Assembly (NCBI RefSeq): GCF_013874595.1
Contig: NZ_CP059431.1
Coordinates: forward strand, 2,170,001 to 2,234,000
Reading direction: 5' to 3'
DNA from: Flavobacterium sp. xlx-214
GTDB lineage: Bacteria > Bacteroidota > Bacteroidia > Flavobacteriales > Flavobacteriaceae
Length of the DNA: 64,000 nt
Shown here: positions 26,552-34,881 of the stretch, in pieces
Numbering within the stretch: the stretch's first letter is position 1
Layout of the letters: each line of letters opens with the position of its first letter
Program-made: the position numbers and the translations under genes
The notes under the pieces: model-generated
Told to the model about the DNA's origin: nothing
The model's input: the letters and a program-made list of their open reading frames with translations, nothing else
The model's database searches: none

Positions 26552-26626
26552 TTACACTTCATAGAAATAGTAAACACCTGCGGTATTAGGAAGCGTTTGT
26601 ATAACAGTTGCTGGTTCAGTATGCAT
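26552..26626 (-). pseudogene. Vestigial start of a GIY-YIG-like reading frame
   Basis: A 24-codon frame overlapping the 3' end of the S24 regulator gene reads MHTEPATVIQTLPNTAGVYYFYEV, then stop. LPNTAGVYYFY looks like the first strand of a GIY-YIG nuclease domain (as in UvrC), but nothing recognisable follows the stop. It could be the stub of a deleted nuclease gene, or chance. Confidence 0.35.
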
Positions 26627-27395
26627 TTCGCTCTTTTTTTAATTGTTGTAGGTCGGTTTTCAGTTCATGAAACATGCTTATAACTGCTTGATGGTCTATG
26701 TGAAAATCACTTGTATTAAACTCTTCCGTGGCAATACTGCAAGCATATTCCCAGAGCTCCATAACATCGGTTAAGGCTATGGCATAGGGAGGGTATCGTT
26801 CATTGTCTGCTTGTACTTGCAAAGCATCTTCTTGAATATGTTGCAGTCTTTTGTAGGTAATGCCTTCATTTCTGGTGATAAACACATAGGTTTTGCCTTC
26901 TTTTAATTGGTTTAAATGGTCTATATACTTACCAATAATATACGATCCGTTTTTATGTGGGGGCATGCTGTCGCCTTCTGCGGGAAAAGCACGGTATTTA
27001 CCTACTCCTAAAAAGGGAAGGGACAGGGTTTGAAGTCCTTCTATGTATTCAGGATCGCTATAACCTCCTAAATACCCCATAGATGCTTTGTGAGGAATGA
27101 TTTCTATTTTGGGTTCTCCAAATACATCTACTTTAATAGGCAATAAAATGCGATTGTCTGGAAGCTCCATTAACTCTTTTAAAGGAATGTTTTTTAAATC
27201 AACCGATACTAATAAATCAATGCTTACATAGTAGTAACGCGATATCTTGATAAGCAATTCTAGAGGGGGTTCTGAGATACCATCTTCATACTTAGCATAA
27301 CGCCCACGCGTAATCAACAAACTGTCGGCTACTTTTTGTTGCGATTGACCTAACTGGTTGCGTAGGTAGCGGATATTTTCGGATAGAAAGGACAT
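26616..27395 (-). CDS. XRE-S24 (LexA/UmuD-like) regulator
   Basis: 259 residues from the ATG at 27395. That start gives the normal XRE beginning MSFLSENIRYLRNQLGQSQQKVADSLLITRGRYAKYEDG; the 14 extra upstream residues are hydrophobic and unlikely. The C-terminal S24 domain keeps the Ser-Lys dyad (PAEGDSMPP and ITYKRL). At the expected Ala-Gly cleavage region it reads KASMGYLGG, so self-cleavage is uncertain. Divergent from dinB by 78 bp, it is the likely repressor or UmuD-like partner of the polymerase module. A TATATTTG -7 box lies just upstream. Confidence 0.9.
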   Translation of the reverse strand: MSFLSENIRYLRNQLGQSQQKVADSLLITRGRYAKYEDGISEPPLELLIKISRYYYVSIDLLVSVDLKNIPLKELMELPDNRILLPIKVDVFGEPKIEIIPHKASMGYLGGYSDPEYIEGLQTLSLPFLGVGKYRAFPAEGDSMPPHKNGSYIIGKYIDHLNQLKEGKTYVFITRNEGITYKRLQHIQEDALQVQADNERYPPYAIALTDVMELWEYACSIATEEFNTSDFHIDHQAVISMFHELKTDLQQLKKERNAY

Positions 27396-27473
27396 TGCTA
27401 TTATTTTTAGCAACAAATATATGAAATTTTGATACATACTGTACTAATTTTGTTTGATGTAAAACGGTGTGAA
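27396..27473. promoter_or_regulatory. Divergent promoter of regulator and dinB
   Basis: -7-type boxes: TATATTTG on the minus strand (27414-27421) for the regulator and TAATTTTG on the plus strand (27445-27452) for dinB. Between them is the dyad TACA-TAC-TGTA (27433-27443), a candidate operator. I saw no clear -33 element. Confidence 0.55.
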
Positions 27474-28628
27474 ATGGAACGAACAATTGTACACATGGAT
27501 ATGGATACTTTTTTTGTATCGTGTGAGCGGTTGCTTAACGATAAGCTAAAAAAAGTACCTGTTATTATTGGTGGAGGCGATCGTGGCGTTGTGGCTTCTT
27601 GCAGTTATGAAGCGCGTTTTTTTGGGGTGCGCTCTGCCATGCCTGTAAAAATGGCCTTGCGCTTATGTCCCGAAGCTAAAGTGATTAAAGGAGATATGGA
27701 ACGCTATTCTAAAATATCGCATACCATTACTGAAATTTTAGAAGAAAAGGTACCTATTGTTGAAAAAGCAAGCATTGACGAACATTATTTGGATTTAAGT
27801 GGTATGGATCGCTTTTTTGGTTCGTATCGTTTTACCAGTGAATTAATGCAACAGGTAATGATGCATACAGGTTTGCCTGTATCTTTTGCTTTATCTGTTA
27901 ATAAAACAGTGGCTAAAATGGGTACGGGCGAAGCCAAGCCTAACGGCAAAAAGGAAATTCCTATTACAGCTGTGCAACCGTTTTTAAATCCGCTTTCTAT
28001 TAAGAAAATCCCCATGATTGGTACAGCTACCTTTCAGCTATTATCGCGTATTGGCATCAGACAAATTCATACGCTAGCACAAATGCCTGTAGAGGTACTG
28101 CAACAAATGATTGGTAAAAATGGTATTGATTTATGGAAAAAAGCCAATGGCAAAGACGATGCACCTGTTGAACCGTATACCGAAAGAAAGTCTATTGCTA
28201 CAGAACATACGTTTAGTCAGGATACCATTGATATGTTCAAGTTAAAAGGGCTTATCAATGGTATGGTGGAAAAACTCTCATTTCAGCTTCGTACAGAGCA
28301 GTGGCTTACTTCTACGGTGGTGGTGAAAATTAGGTATGCTAATTTTGATACCGAAACCAAACAATGTAGAATACCCTATACTTCTGCTGATCATTGCTTG
28401 TTGCAAACGGTGATGGAGTTGTTCAATAAATTGTATAACCGCCGCATGCGCATTCGTTTGGTTGGGGTACGCTTTACGGGATTGGTGCGTGGAAACTTAC
28501 AAATGAATTTGTTTGAAGATACACAAGAATTAGCTGCGCTGTACCAGGCTATCGATGGTATTAAAAAAAGGTTTGGTTCGCATGCTGTTGGTAGGGCTGC
28601 TGGTTTCCGTTTTCATACAAAAGAATAA
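27474..28628 (+). CDS. dinB: Y-family DNA polymerase (DNA polymerase IV type)
   Basis: 384 residues from ATG 27474 (MERTIVHMDMDTFFVSCER). Upstream in-frame codons from 27429 overlap the promoter and are rejected. Catalytic acidic residues lie in HMDMDTFF and EKASIDEHYLDLSG; the latter has H in place of the common A or V after DE. A thumb, then a little-finger domain (SIATEHTFSQD ... RIRLVGVRFTGL), are present. It does translesion synthesis. The C-terminal QMNLFED is a plausible clamp-binding motif. dnaE follows after 4 bp, and the S24 regulator is divergent: a mutasome-like arrangement. Confidence 0.94.
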   Translation: MERTIVHMDMDTFFVSCERLLNDKLKKVPVIIGGGDRGVVASCSYEARFFGVRSAMPVKMALRLCPEAKVIKGDMERYSKISHTITEILEEKVPIVEKASIDEHYLDLSGMDRFFGSYRFTSELMQQVMMHTGLPVSFALSVNKTVAKMGTGEAKPNGKKEIPITAVQPFLNPLSIKKIPMIGTATFQLLSRIGIRQIHTLAQMPVEVLQQMIGKNGIDLWKKANGKDDAPVEPYTERKSIATEHTFSQDTIDMFKLKGLINGMVEKLSFQLRTEQWLTSTVVVKIRYANFDTETKQCRIPYTSADHCLLQTVMELFNKLYNRRMRIRLVGVRFTGLVRGNLQMNLFEDTQELAALYQAIDGIKKRFGSHAVGRAAGFRFHTKE

Positions 28629-28632
28629 GCTT

Positions 28633-31632
28633 ATGTATTTAAATTGTCATTCTTATCATAGTTTACGTTATGGTACAATTGCAGTAGAAACATTGGTGCA
28701 ACAGGCAGTGGCTTGTGGTGTACATACATTGGCTCTTACCGATATTAATACCATTACGGGCTGTTATGATTTTATAAAGGCGTGCAAAATGGCGGGTATT
28801 CGTCCTGTTGTGGGTATGGAACTACGCAATAATGGGGAGCTGCTTTACATTTGCTTGGCTAAAAACAGGAAAGGACTAAAAGAAATCAACCAATTGCTTA
28901 CTGCTCATAATTGTGAAGGTGCAGCACTGCCTTGTGTAGCACCCGCTTTTGAGCATGTGTTTACTATATATCCGCTTGATAAGGCACCTGAATTGTTGCA
29001 AGAAAATGAATGCATCGGTATTCAACCACACCAAATAAATGCATTGTTTCGTTTGGAAAAAAGGAAGCGCTTGTCTAAATGTGTGGTATGGTTTCCTGTA
29101 ACGGTTAGTTCTAAAACAGAACATAATTTACACCGAATTTTAAGGGCTATTGATCGCAATGAAATCTTAACTAAATTAAATCCTAACAATTATTGCAGGG
29201 AAGGTGAACGGATGATTCCGTTACAACAGCTTTTGAAAATGTACCAAAATTATCCGCAGCTCATTGAAAATACTCATAAGATATTGAGTCAGTGTTTGTT
29301 TGAAGTGGAATTGGGTACGCCTAAAAACAAAAAGCACTTTACGGGTGATAGAGATAAAGACAAAAAATTATTGGCTAAATTGGCTTATAAGGGTATACAG
29401 AAAAGATATCCTATTACTAACAAGCAAGCGTTGCAACGTATTGAAAAAGAGTTAAAGGTAATTCACGAGCTTGATTTTTGTGGCTATTTTCTTATTACCT
29501 GGGATATTATTAGATATAGCAATAGTCAAGGTTTTATGCACATTGGTAGGGGTAGTGGTGCCAATAGCATTGTGGCTTATTGCTTGGGAATTACAGATAT
29601 TTGTCCGTTGGAATTGGATTTGTATTTTGAACGTTTTTTAAACTTAAATCGTAAAACACCTCCCGATTTTGATATTGATTGGTCTTGGCAAGACCGCGAT
29701 GTTATTTTAAAATATATATTTAGCCGATACGGTAAAGAGCATGTGGCTTTTTGCGGTACAAATGTGGAATTTAAATACCGTTCCATTTTTAGAGAACTGG
29801 GTAAGGTATTTGGTTTGCCAAAGGAAGAATTAGATACTTTGGCTAAGAATCCTGTAGCCAAACACGATGATAGCTCTGTGGTACAGCTTATTCATAAATA
29901 CGGTAAACTACTTGAAAAATACCCTAACCAACGCAGCATGCATGCGTGTGGTATTATTATTTCGGAAGAGCCTATTACGTATTTTACGGCATTAGAAATG
30001 CCTCCTAAAGGGTTTCCTATTGTACAATTTGATATGCATGTAGCAGAAGATATTGGTTTTGAAAAGTTTGATATCTTAAGTCAAAGGGGAATTGGAAGCA
30101 TCAACGATGCGGTGAAGCTCATTAAAAAAAACAGGGGCATAGAAATAGATATTCGCAATACACAGCTTTCTAAAAATGAAATCAATTGCAATGTGCATCT
30201 AAGTAAAGGGCATACCATTGGTTGCTTTTATATTGAATCTCCTGCTATGAGAGGACTTTTACGCAGGTTGAAATGCGATAATTACCAAACATTGGTGGCG
30301 GCTTCGTCTATTATCCGACCCGGAGTTGCGCAATCGGGTATGATGAAGGAATATATTTTTAGGCATAACCATCCCAATCAGTTTGAATATTTTCATCCTG
30401 TTTTTGAACAACATCTAGGAGACACTTACGGCATTATGGTGTATCAGGAGGATGTTATTAAAATAGCCATGCATTTTGGTGGCTTGTCTGCTGCTGATGG
30501 GGATGTGTTGCGAAGAGCTATGAGCGGTAAAGGAAGATCGTTAGCTGCTTTGCAAAAGGTAAAGGAGCATTTTTTTGAATCATGTGTAGCTAAAGGGCAT
30601 CCAGAAGCATTGAGCAAAGAAGTGTATCGCCAAATTGAATCTTTTGCAGGCTACTCTTTTTGCAAAGCACACTCTGCTTCTTATGCTGTAGAAAGCTACC
30701 AAAGTCTTTATTTAAAGGTGCATTTTCCTCTTGAATTTATGGTGGCTGTTATTAATAACAACGGCGGTTTTTACCGTACAGAGGTATACATACACGAAGC
30801 TAAAAAATCGGGAGCTACTGTTTTAAATCCTTGTGTAAATACCAGTTTTGGTGAAACAACACTTGCAGGTACTGAAGTGTTTTTAGGTTTGATGCTCATA
30901 CAAAGTTTAGACACTAAAACAATTGATTGTATTGTAAACGAGCGTACGGCTAAGGGCGTTTATACGTCATTGGAAGACTTTATTAACCGCATTCCTATTG
31001 GAATTGAAACGGTACAATCGCTTATTTTTATGGGTGCTTTTCGCTTTACAGGAAAAGGCAAGAACGAATTGTTGGTGCAAGCGCGTTTGTTGCTTTGTAG
31101 GTTTAAATCTGAATACAGAATGCCTATGCTTTTACAAGAACCTGTTAAAGAGTATCAATTACCTGTTTTAAATAGATCATTACTTGAAGATGCGTATGAT
31201 GAAATTGAACTATTGGGTTTTCCGGTATCATGCAGCCCTTTTGATTTACTACAAACTAAATACCGAGGAAATGTAAAGGTTGCATGTCTAGAAAAACACC
31301 ACAAGCAACAAGTAAAAATGATGGCTTATTTAATAGCCCGAAAACAAGTGCCTACCAAGAGGGGTACCATGTATTTTGGAACCTGGATTGATGCCAACGG
31401 TGATTATTTTGATACCACTCATTTCCCAGACTGTCTTGAAAAATACCCTTTTCAAGGCGGTGGCTGTTATTTACTTTTAGGTAGGGTAGAGGTCGATTAC
31501 CATTTTCCAACTTTAACCATCGAGAAAATGGCTAAAATGCCGTTTTTGCCTGATCCTAGATATGCACATGACAAGCAAAGTCAGTTTTTAATTCACAATC
31601 AAATAAAAGAAGATGTTAGCAGTACACTGTAA
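28633..31632 (+). CDS. Short DNA polymerase III alpha subunit, ImuC/DnaE2-like
   Basis: 999 residues from ATG 28633 (MYLNCHSYHSLRYGT); the codons upstream lie within dinB. An N-terminal PHP domain is followed by the C-family polymerase core with catalytic Asp residues in PDFDIDWSW and FEKFDILSQ, plus HIGRGSGANSIVAY. It is much shorter than the replicative DnaE of Bacteroidota (about 1400-1500), lacking most of the C-terminal regions. The dinB linkage supports an error-prone or damage-tolerance role. It ends SSTL without a visible strong terminator. Confidence 0.9.
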   Translation: MYLNCHSYHSLRYGTIAVETLVQQAVACGVHTLALTDINTITGCYDFIKACKMAGIRPVVGMELRNNGELLYICLAKNRKGLKEINQLLTAHNCEGAALPCVAPAFEHVFTIYPLDKAPELLQENECIGIQPHQINALFRLEKRKRLSKCVVWFPVTVSSKTEHNLHRILRAIDRNEILTKLNPNNYCREGERMIPLQQLLKMYQNYPQLIENTHKILSQCLFEVELGTPKNKKHFTGDRDKDKKLLAKLAYKGIQKRYPITNKQALQRIEKELKVIHELDFCGYFLITWDIIRYSNSQGFMHIGRGSGANSIVAYCLGITDICPLELDLYFERFLNLNRKTPPDFDIDWSWQDRDVILKYIFSRYGKEHVAFCGTNVEFKYRSIFRELGKVFGLPKEELDTLAKNPVAKHDDSSVVQLIHKYGKLLEKYPNQRSMHACGIIISEEPITYFTALEMPPKGFPIVQFDMHVAEDIGFEKFDILSQRGIGSINDAVKLIKKNRGIEIDIRNTQLSKNEINCNVHLSKGHTIGCFYIESPAMRGLLRRLKCDNYQTLVAASSIIRPGVAQSGMMKEYIFRHNHPNQFEYFHPVFEQHLGDTYGIMVYQEDVIKIAMHFGGLSAADGDVLRRAMSGKGRSLAALQKVKEHFFESCVAKGHPEALSKEVYRQIESFAGYSFCKAHSASYAVESYQSLYLKVHFPLEFMVAVINNNGGFYRTEVYIHEAKKSGATVLNPCVNTSFGETTLAGTEVFLGLMLIQSLDTKTIDCIVNERTAKGVYTSLEDFINRIPIGIETVQSLIFMGAFRFTGKGKNELLVQARLLLCRFKSEYRMPMLLQEPVKEYQLPVLNRSLLEDAYDEIELLGFPVSCSPFDLLQTKYRGNVKVACLEKHHKQQVKMMAYLIARKQVPTKRGTMYFGTWIDANGDYFDTTHFPDCLEKYPFQGGGCYLLLGRVEVDYHFPTLTIEKMAKMPFLPDPRYAHDKQSQFLIHNQIKEDVSSTL

Positions 31633-32319
31633 ATTCTCGAGAATATAAAGCTTAAGTGTATTTTTCTTACTTTGTTTTTGTTATAAATTATGATGCCTCA
31701 TAAAAGATGTATTCTACAGAATGATTTTCTTATTTGTATTATCTAATGCAATTATTACTTCTACAAAAGCTTTGGTAATACTAAAAAATTAGTCTAGTTT
31801 CTACTAATTTATATTTCAAATGTAACATGCTTTGTGTACATTATGGTACTTTAAGTAGTTGTTAAAAAAAGGTAAACTACAAGAATTATAAGAAGATTTA
31901 TATAACAAGCGAACATTATTCGAACCTAAAAAATATTATTGAAAATGTTATAGCTGTAAAGTTGAAAATTTAATTACGTTGCACATTTGTGGACAAAGAG
32001 ATTTGCCAAAAGCTATCTTATCAAAGATAAACTTACTTTGATGAATTAACTTTTACAGATAAGGTAACTTGTATTTCATTTTATCGAAAAGCGGTGTAAA
32101 ACCATCAAAAAAGACAAGTTAAAACATAAAAAACAGTAATGGTAAAATTACTATTAATAAATCTTAAAACTCCTCTTCAAAAAATCCATAGTACTTATTA
32201 AGCTTCCTTCAGTTCCGTTCCAAGGGCTTTCATCTAATTTACTCCGCGCACAACAAAAGTTTAGTTATTATGTATAGTGCTTTTTTATCAATTTATAATA
32301 GTGATTCATATAGAATATA
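31633..32319. other. Gene-free stretch, possibly decayed
   Basis: 687 bp with stops in all frames. Short fragments look protein-like (for example around 32050-32110, FHFIEKRCKTIKKDKLK), but I cannot assign them. No RNA structure or repeat recognised. Confidence 0.5.
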
Positions 32320-32685
32320 TTAGCCTTTATCAATCATTTTCATCCTATGACTTTTTCCCCAATCAACCAAAACATCAATAATTTCTTTGGTCGTTTTACC
32401 ATAATTTGTAATAGAATAGGCAACAGTAACAGGCTTTGTGTTTTGTACTTCACGCTGTACCATTTTATTTGTTTCTAAATCTTTTAATTCTTTCGACAGC
32501 ATTTTTGCTGAAATCCCATCAATATCGCGTTCTATCTTCTTAAAAGTGTTGGTTATTCCTTCGCGTGAGATCAAATAATGTAGAATTAGAAGCTTCCATT
32601 TTCCTCCCAAAATGTCAAGTGTATCATTCATTGCAAGAAGATTCATCGTGCAAAGTGGTGGATCTGATAATGCCTTTTTCATCAT
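32320..32685 (-). CDS. HxlR-family transcriptional regulator
   Basis: 121 residues, winged-helix HxlR type: LDILGGKWKLLILHYLISREGITNTFKKIERDIDGISAKMLSKELKDLETNKMVQREV ... VAYSITNYGKT. A Cys near the N-terminus (DPPLCTMN) occupies the position of the redox-sensing Cys in YodB/HypR-like members, which suggests thiol or electrophile sensing. Divergent from the epimerase-pirin pair, its probable targets. Confidence 0.92.
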   Translation of the reverse strand: MMKKALSDPPLCTMNLLAMNDTLDILGGKWKLLILHYLISREGITNTFKKIERDIDGISAKMLSKELKDLETNKMVQREVQNTKPVTVAYSITNYGKTTKEIIDVLVDWGKSHRMKMIDKG

Positions 32686-32690
32686 ACTGC

Positions 32691-32738
32691 TTACCTTTAA
32701 GTTAGTAGTTACCTTGAGTAAACTGATGCTAAAGGTAA
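32691..32738. promoter_or_regulatory. Candidate HxlR operator
   Basis: Perfect 9-bp inverted repeat: TTACCTTTA at 32691-32699 and TAAAGGTAA at 32730-32738. A third near-copy TTACCTTGA lies between them at 32710. It sits between the divergent regulator and epimerase genes. Confidence 0.6.
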
Positions 32739-32751
32739 ACCTATTTTATTT

Positions 32752-32759
32752 TAAATTTG
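32752..32759 (+). promoter_or_regulatory. -7 box of the epimerase-pirin unit
   Basis: TAAATTTG, a perfect TAnnTTTG, 25 bp before the epimerase ATG and just outside the candidate HxlR operator. Confidence 0.6.
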
Positions 32760-32784
32760 AATATAAATAAAAAATAAAGTACAA

Positions 32785-33642
32785 ATGAAACAAACAGTTT
32801 TAATTACGGGTGCAAATAGTTTTATTGCAAAACATATCATTCCAATTCTTGAAAAAGATTATAACATAAAATTATTAACACGGTCACCAAAGGCAGAAAA
32901 TGAGTTTACTTGGGATGTTCATAGCAAAACAATAGATCCAAAAGCTTTAGACGGGGTTAATTATATTATCCATCTTGCAGGTTCTAAACTAAATGATGGA
33001 ACACCTTTAACAGAAGAACGAAAAAAAATGGTTTATGAAAGCAGAATTGGGGCTTCAGATTTTTTGAGAGATGAATTAAAAAAACGCCAACAAAAAATAA
33101 CAGCTTTCGTGTCAGCTTCTGCTATCGGTTATTACGGATATCAAGATAATACATTTGAAATTGATGAAAACGGAAAAAAAGGAATTGGATTTGCAGCAGA
33201 TTTATCGGAAGATTGGGAAAAAGCCGCCGATCGTTTTAAGGAAGATGGTACAGCAAAGCATGTCTCAAAAATTCGTGTTTCTTTGGTTTTAGGAAACGAA
33301 TCTGGAATTTTTCCAATTTATGAATCGCTTGTAAAAAATAATCCGACAATTATTTTTCAAGAAGGCCATAATTCTGTTCCTTGGAATCACGTGGAAGATA
33401 TGGCAGGCATTTTTGCATTTGCAGTTCAGCATAAACTAGATGGGGTTTACAATTCGGTTGCGCCAGTACCAGCTTCTCAACAAGATATTTACAAAGCAAT
33501 TTCCAATGAATTGCATTTGAATAAAACTGAAGATATCATGCCTTTTAATGGACAACATTTGGTGTCTAACAAAATTCAGAATGCTGGATATCATTTTAAA
33601 TTTCCATCAATTCAGGAAGCAGTTCAAAATTTATATAAATAA
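32785..33642 (+). CDS. TIGR01777-family NAD-dependent epimerase (YfcH-like)
   Basis: 285 residues. Short-chain-dehydrogenase/epimerase fold with an N-terminal nucleotide-binding motif TGANSFIAKHI and the family motifs YIIHLAGSKLNDG, SASAIGYYG, SEDWEKAA, IRVSLVLG and PWNHVEDMAG. The substrate of this family is not established. Pirin follows after 14 bp, and the HxlR regulator is divergent. Confidence 0.92.
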   Translation: MKQTVLITGANSFIAKHIIPILEKDYNIKLLTRSPKAENEFTWDVHSKTIDPKALDGVNYIIHLAGSKLNDGTPLTEERKKMVYESRIGASDFLRDELKKRQQKITAFVSASAIGYYGYQDNTFEIDENGKKGIGFAADLSEDWEKAADRFKEDGTAKHVSKIRVSLVLGNESGIFPIYESLVKNNPTIIFQEGHNSVPWNHVEDMAGIFAFAVQHKLDGVYNSVAPVPASQQDIYKAISNELHLNKTEDIMPFNGQHLVSNKIQNAGYHFKFPSIQEAVQNLYK

Positions 33643-33656
33643 AAAATTAAATAGAT

Positions 33657-34529
33657 ATGACTACAAGAAATATAGAAAAAATAATGCATCCAGGTTCATT
33701 CAATTGGGTTGGGGATGCTTTTTACACAACTTCATTTATAGGTGGCGAAATTGCAAGACGTCGTATGGATCCGTTCTTTGCTTTAGGCTATAATGCAGAT
33801 ATTCATTTCGATGCTGCAGAATTTCCTCGTGGTGTTGGGGCTCATCCGCATAAAGGATTTGAAACGGTAACCTTGGCTTATCAAGGCAAAATTGCACACA
33901 AAGATAGTCGCGGAAACCATGGTGTAATTGGTGAAGGCGATGTACAATGGATGACCGCAGGCTCAGGAATATTGCATCAAGAGTATCATGAAGAAGAGTG
34001 GGCAAAACAAGGTGGGACATTTCAAATGGTTCAAATTTGGATGAATTTACCAGCAAAAGATCGAGAAACTCAACCGCATTATCAAGATTTGTTATTTGAT
34101 AAAATGACGAGAATACCACTTGATGATAAAACGAGTTTTATAAATGTCATTGCAGGTGAATACAAAGGTGAGAAGGGCATTGCAACAACCTATTCGCCTA
34201 TAAATATGTACAATGTGTATCTGCAAAATGGTGTGAAAACTGATATTTCTTTCCCTAATAATTACAATACCGCAATTTTAGTAATTAATGGAAGTGTGAA
34301 AGTTAATGATACAGAAGTTTTGGGGAAAGATACTTTTGCAATGTTTGAGAATGATAAAGGTGAAGATTTCGAGTTGACCTCAATGGGTGATGATACTATA
34401 GTTTTGGTGATGAGTGGAGCACCACTTAATGAACCTATCGCACATTACGGACCTTTTGTAATGAATACACAAGAGCAACTACAGCAAGCTTTTGAAGACT
34501 TTAAGGCTGGGAAATTTGGAATGTTGTAA
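33657..34529 (+). CDS. Pirin family protein
   Basis: 290 residues, two cupin domains. N-terminal iron-binding cupin motifs are visible: EFPRGVGAHPHKGFETVTLAYQG (His pair) and WMTAGSGILHQEYHE. Bacterial pirins act as quercetin-dioxygenase-like enzymes or redox modulators; the activity here is not determined. Second gene of the HxlR-controlled pair, a common arrangement for electrophile-stress operons. Confidence 0.93.
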   Translation: MTTRNIEKIMHPGSFNWVGDAFYTTSFIGGEIARRRMDPFFALGYNADIHFDAAEFPRGVGAHPHKGFETVTLAYQGKIAHKDSRGNHGVIGEGDVQWMTAGSGILHQEYHEEEWAKQGGTFQMVQIWMNLPAKDRETQPHYQDLLFDKMTRIPLDDKTSFINVIAGEYKGEKGIATTYSPINMYNVYLQNGVKTDISFPNNYNTAILVINGSVKVNDTEVLGKDTFAMFENDKGEDFELTSMGDDTIVLVMSGAPLNEPIAHYGPFVMNTQEQLQQAFEDFKAGKFGML

Positions 34530-34664
34530 ATTTTATCTGTACAGATTTCGAAATAGTATTGGCGAATAGTGAAAATTAAATAGTTAAACCTTCACTTCAT
34601 GATAAAATGCGCTATTTATTTCATTTTTTATTCTTAATTTTAAGAAAAGAAAAATAAATATATT

Positions 34665-34835
34665 ATGAAAAAATATGTAATGTGTTTTAGTTTTATAGTA
34701 GTAACTTTTTTGCTAACAGGGTGTAGTGCTATCGAAACTATTTTTAAAGCAGGTATGTGGTGGGCATTTTTCCTAGTTTTTATTGTGATTGCTCTTTTAA
34801 TCTGGATTTTTTCTAAAATGAGAAATAAAAACTAG
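34665..34835 (+). CDS. Small lipoprotein with one transmembrane helix
   Basis: 56 residues: signal with lipobox LLTGC (MKKYVMCFSFIVVTFLLTGC), short linker SAIETIFKAGMWW, then a hydrophobic helix AFFLVFIVIALLIWIF and a basic tail. Such mini-lipoproteins are common in Bacteroidota and are sometimes mislabelled phosphatidate cytidylyltransferase. No function known to me. Confidence 0.7.
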   Translation: MKKYVMCFSFIVVTFLLTGCSAIETIFKAGMWWAFFLVFIVIALLIWIFSKMRNKN

Positions 34836-34881
34836 CAAGATATACCCGCTTTATAATGATATTATTTGCAAATAAAAAAGT

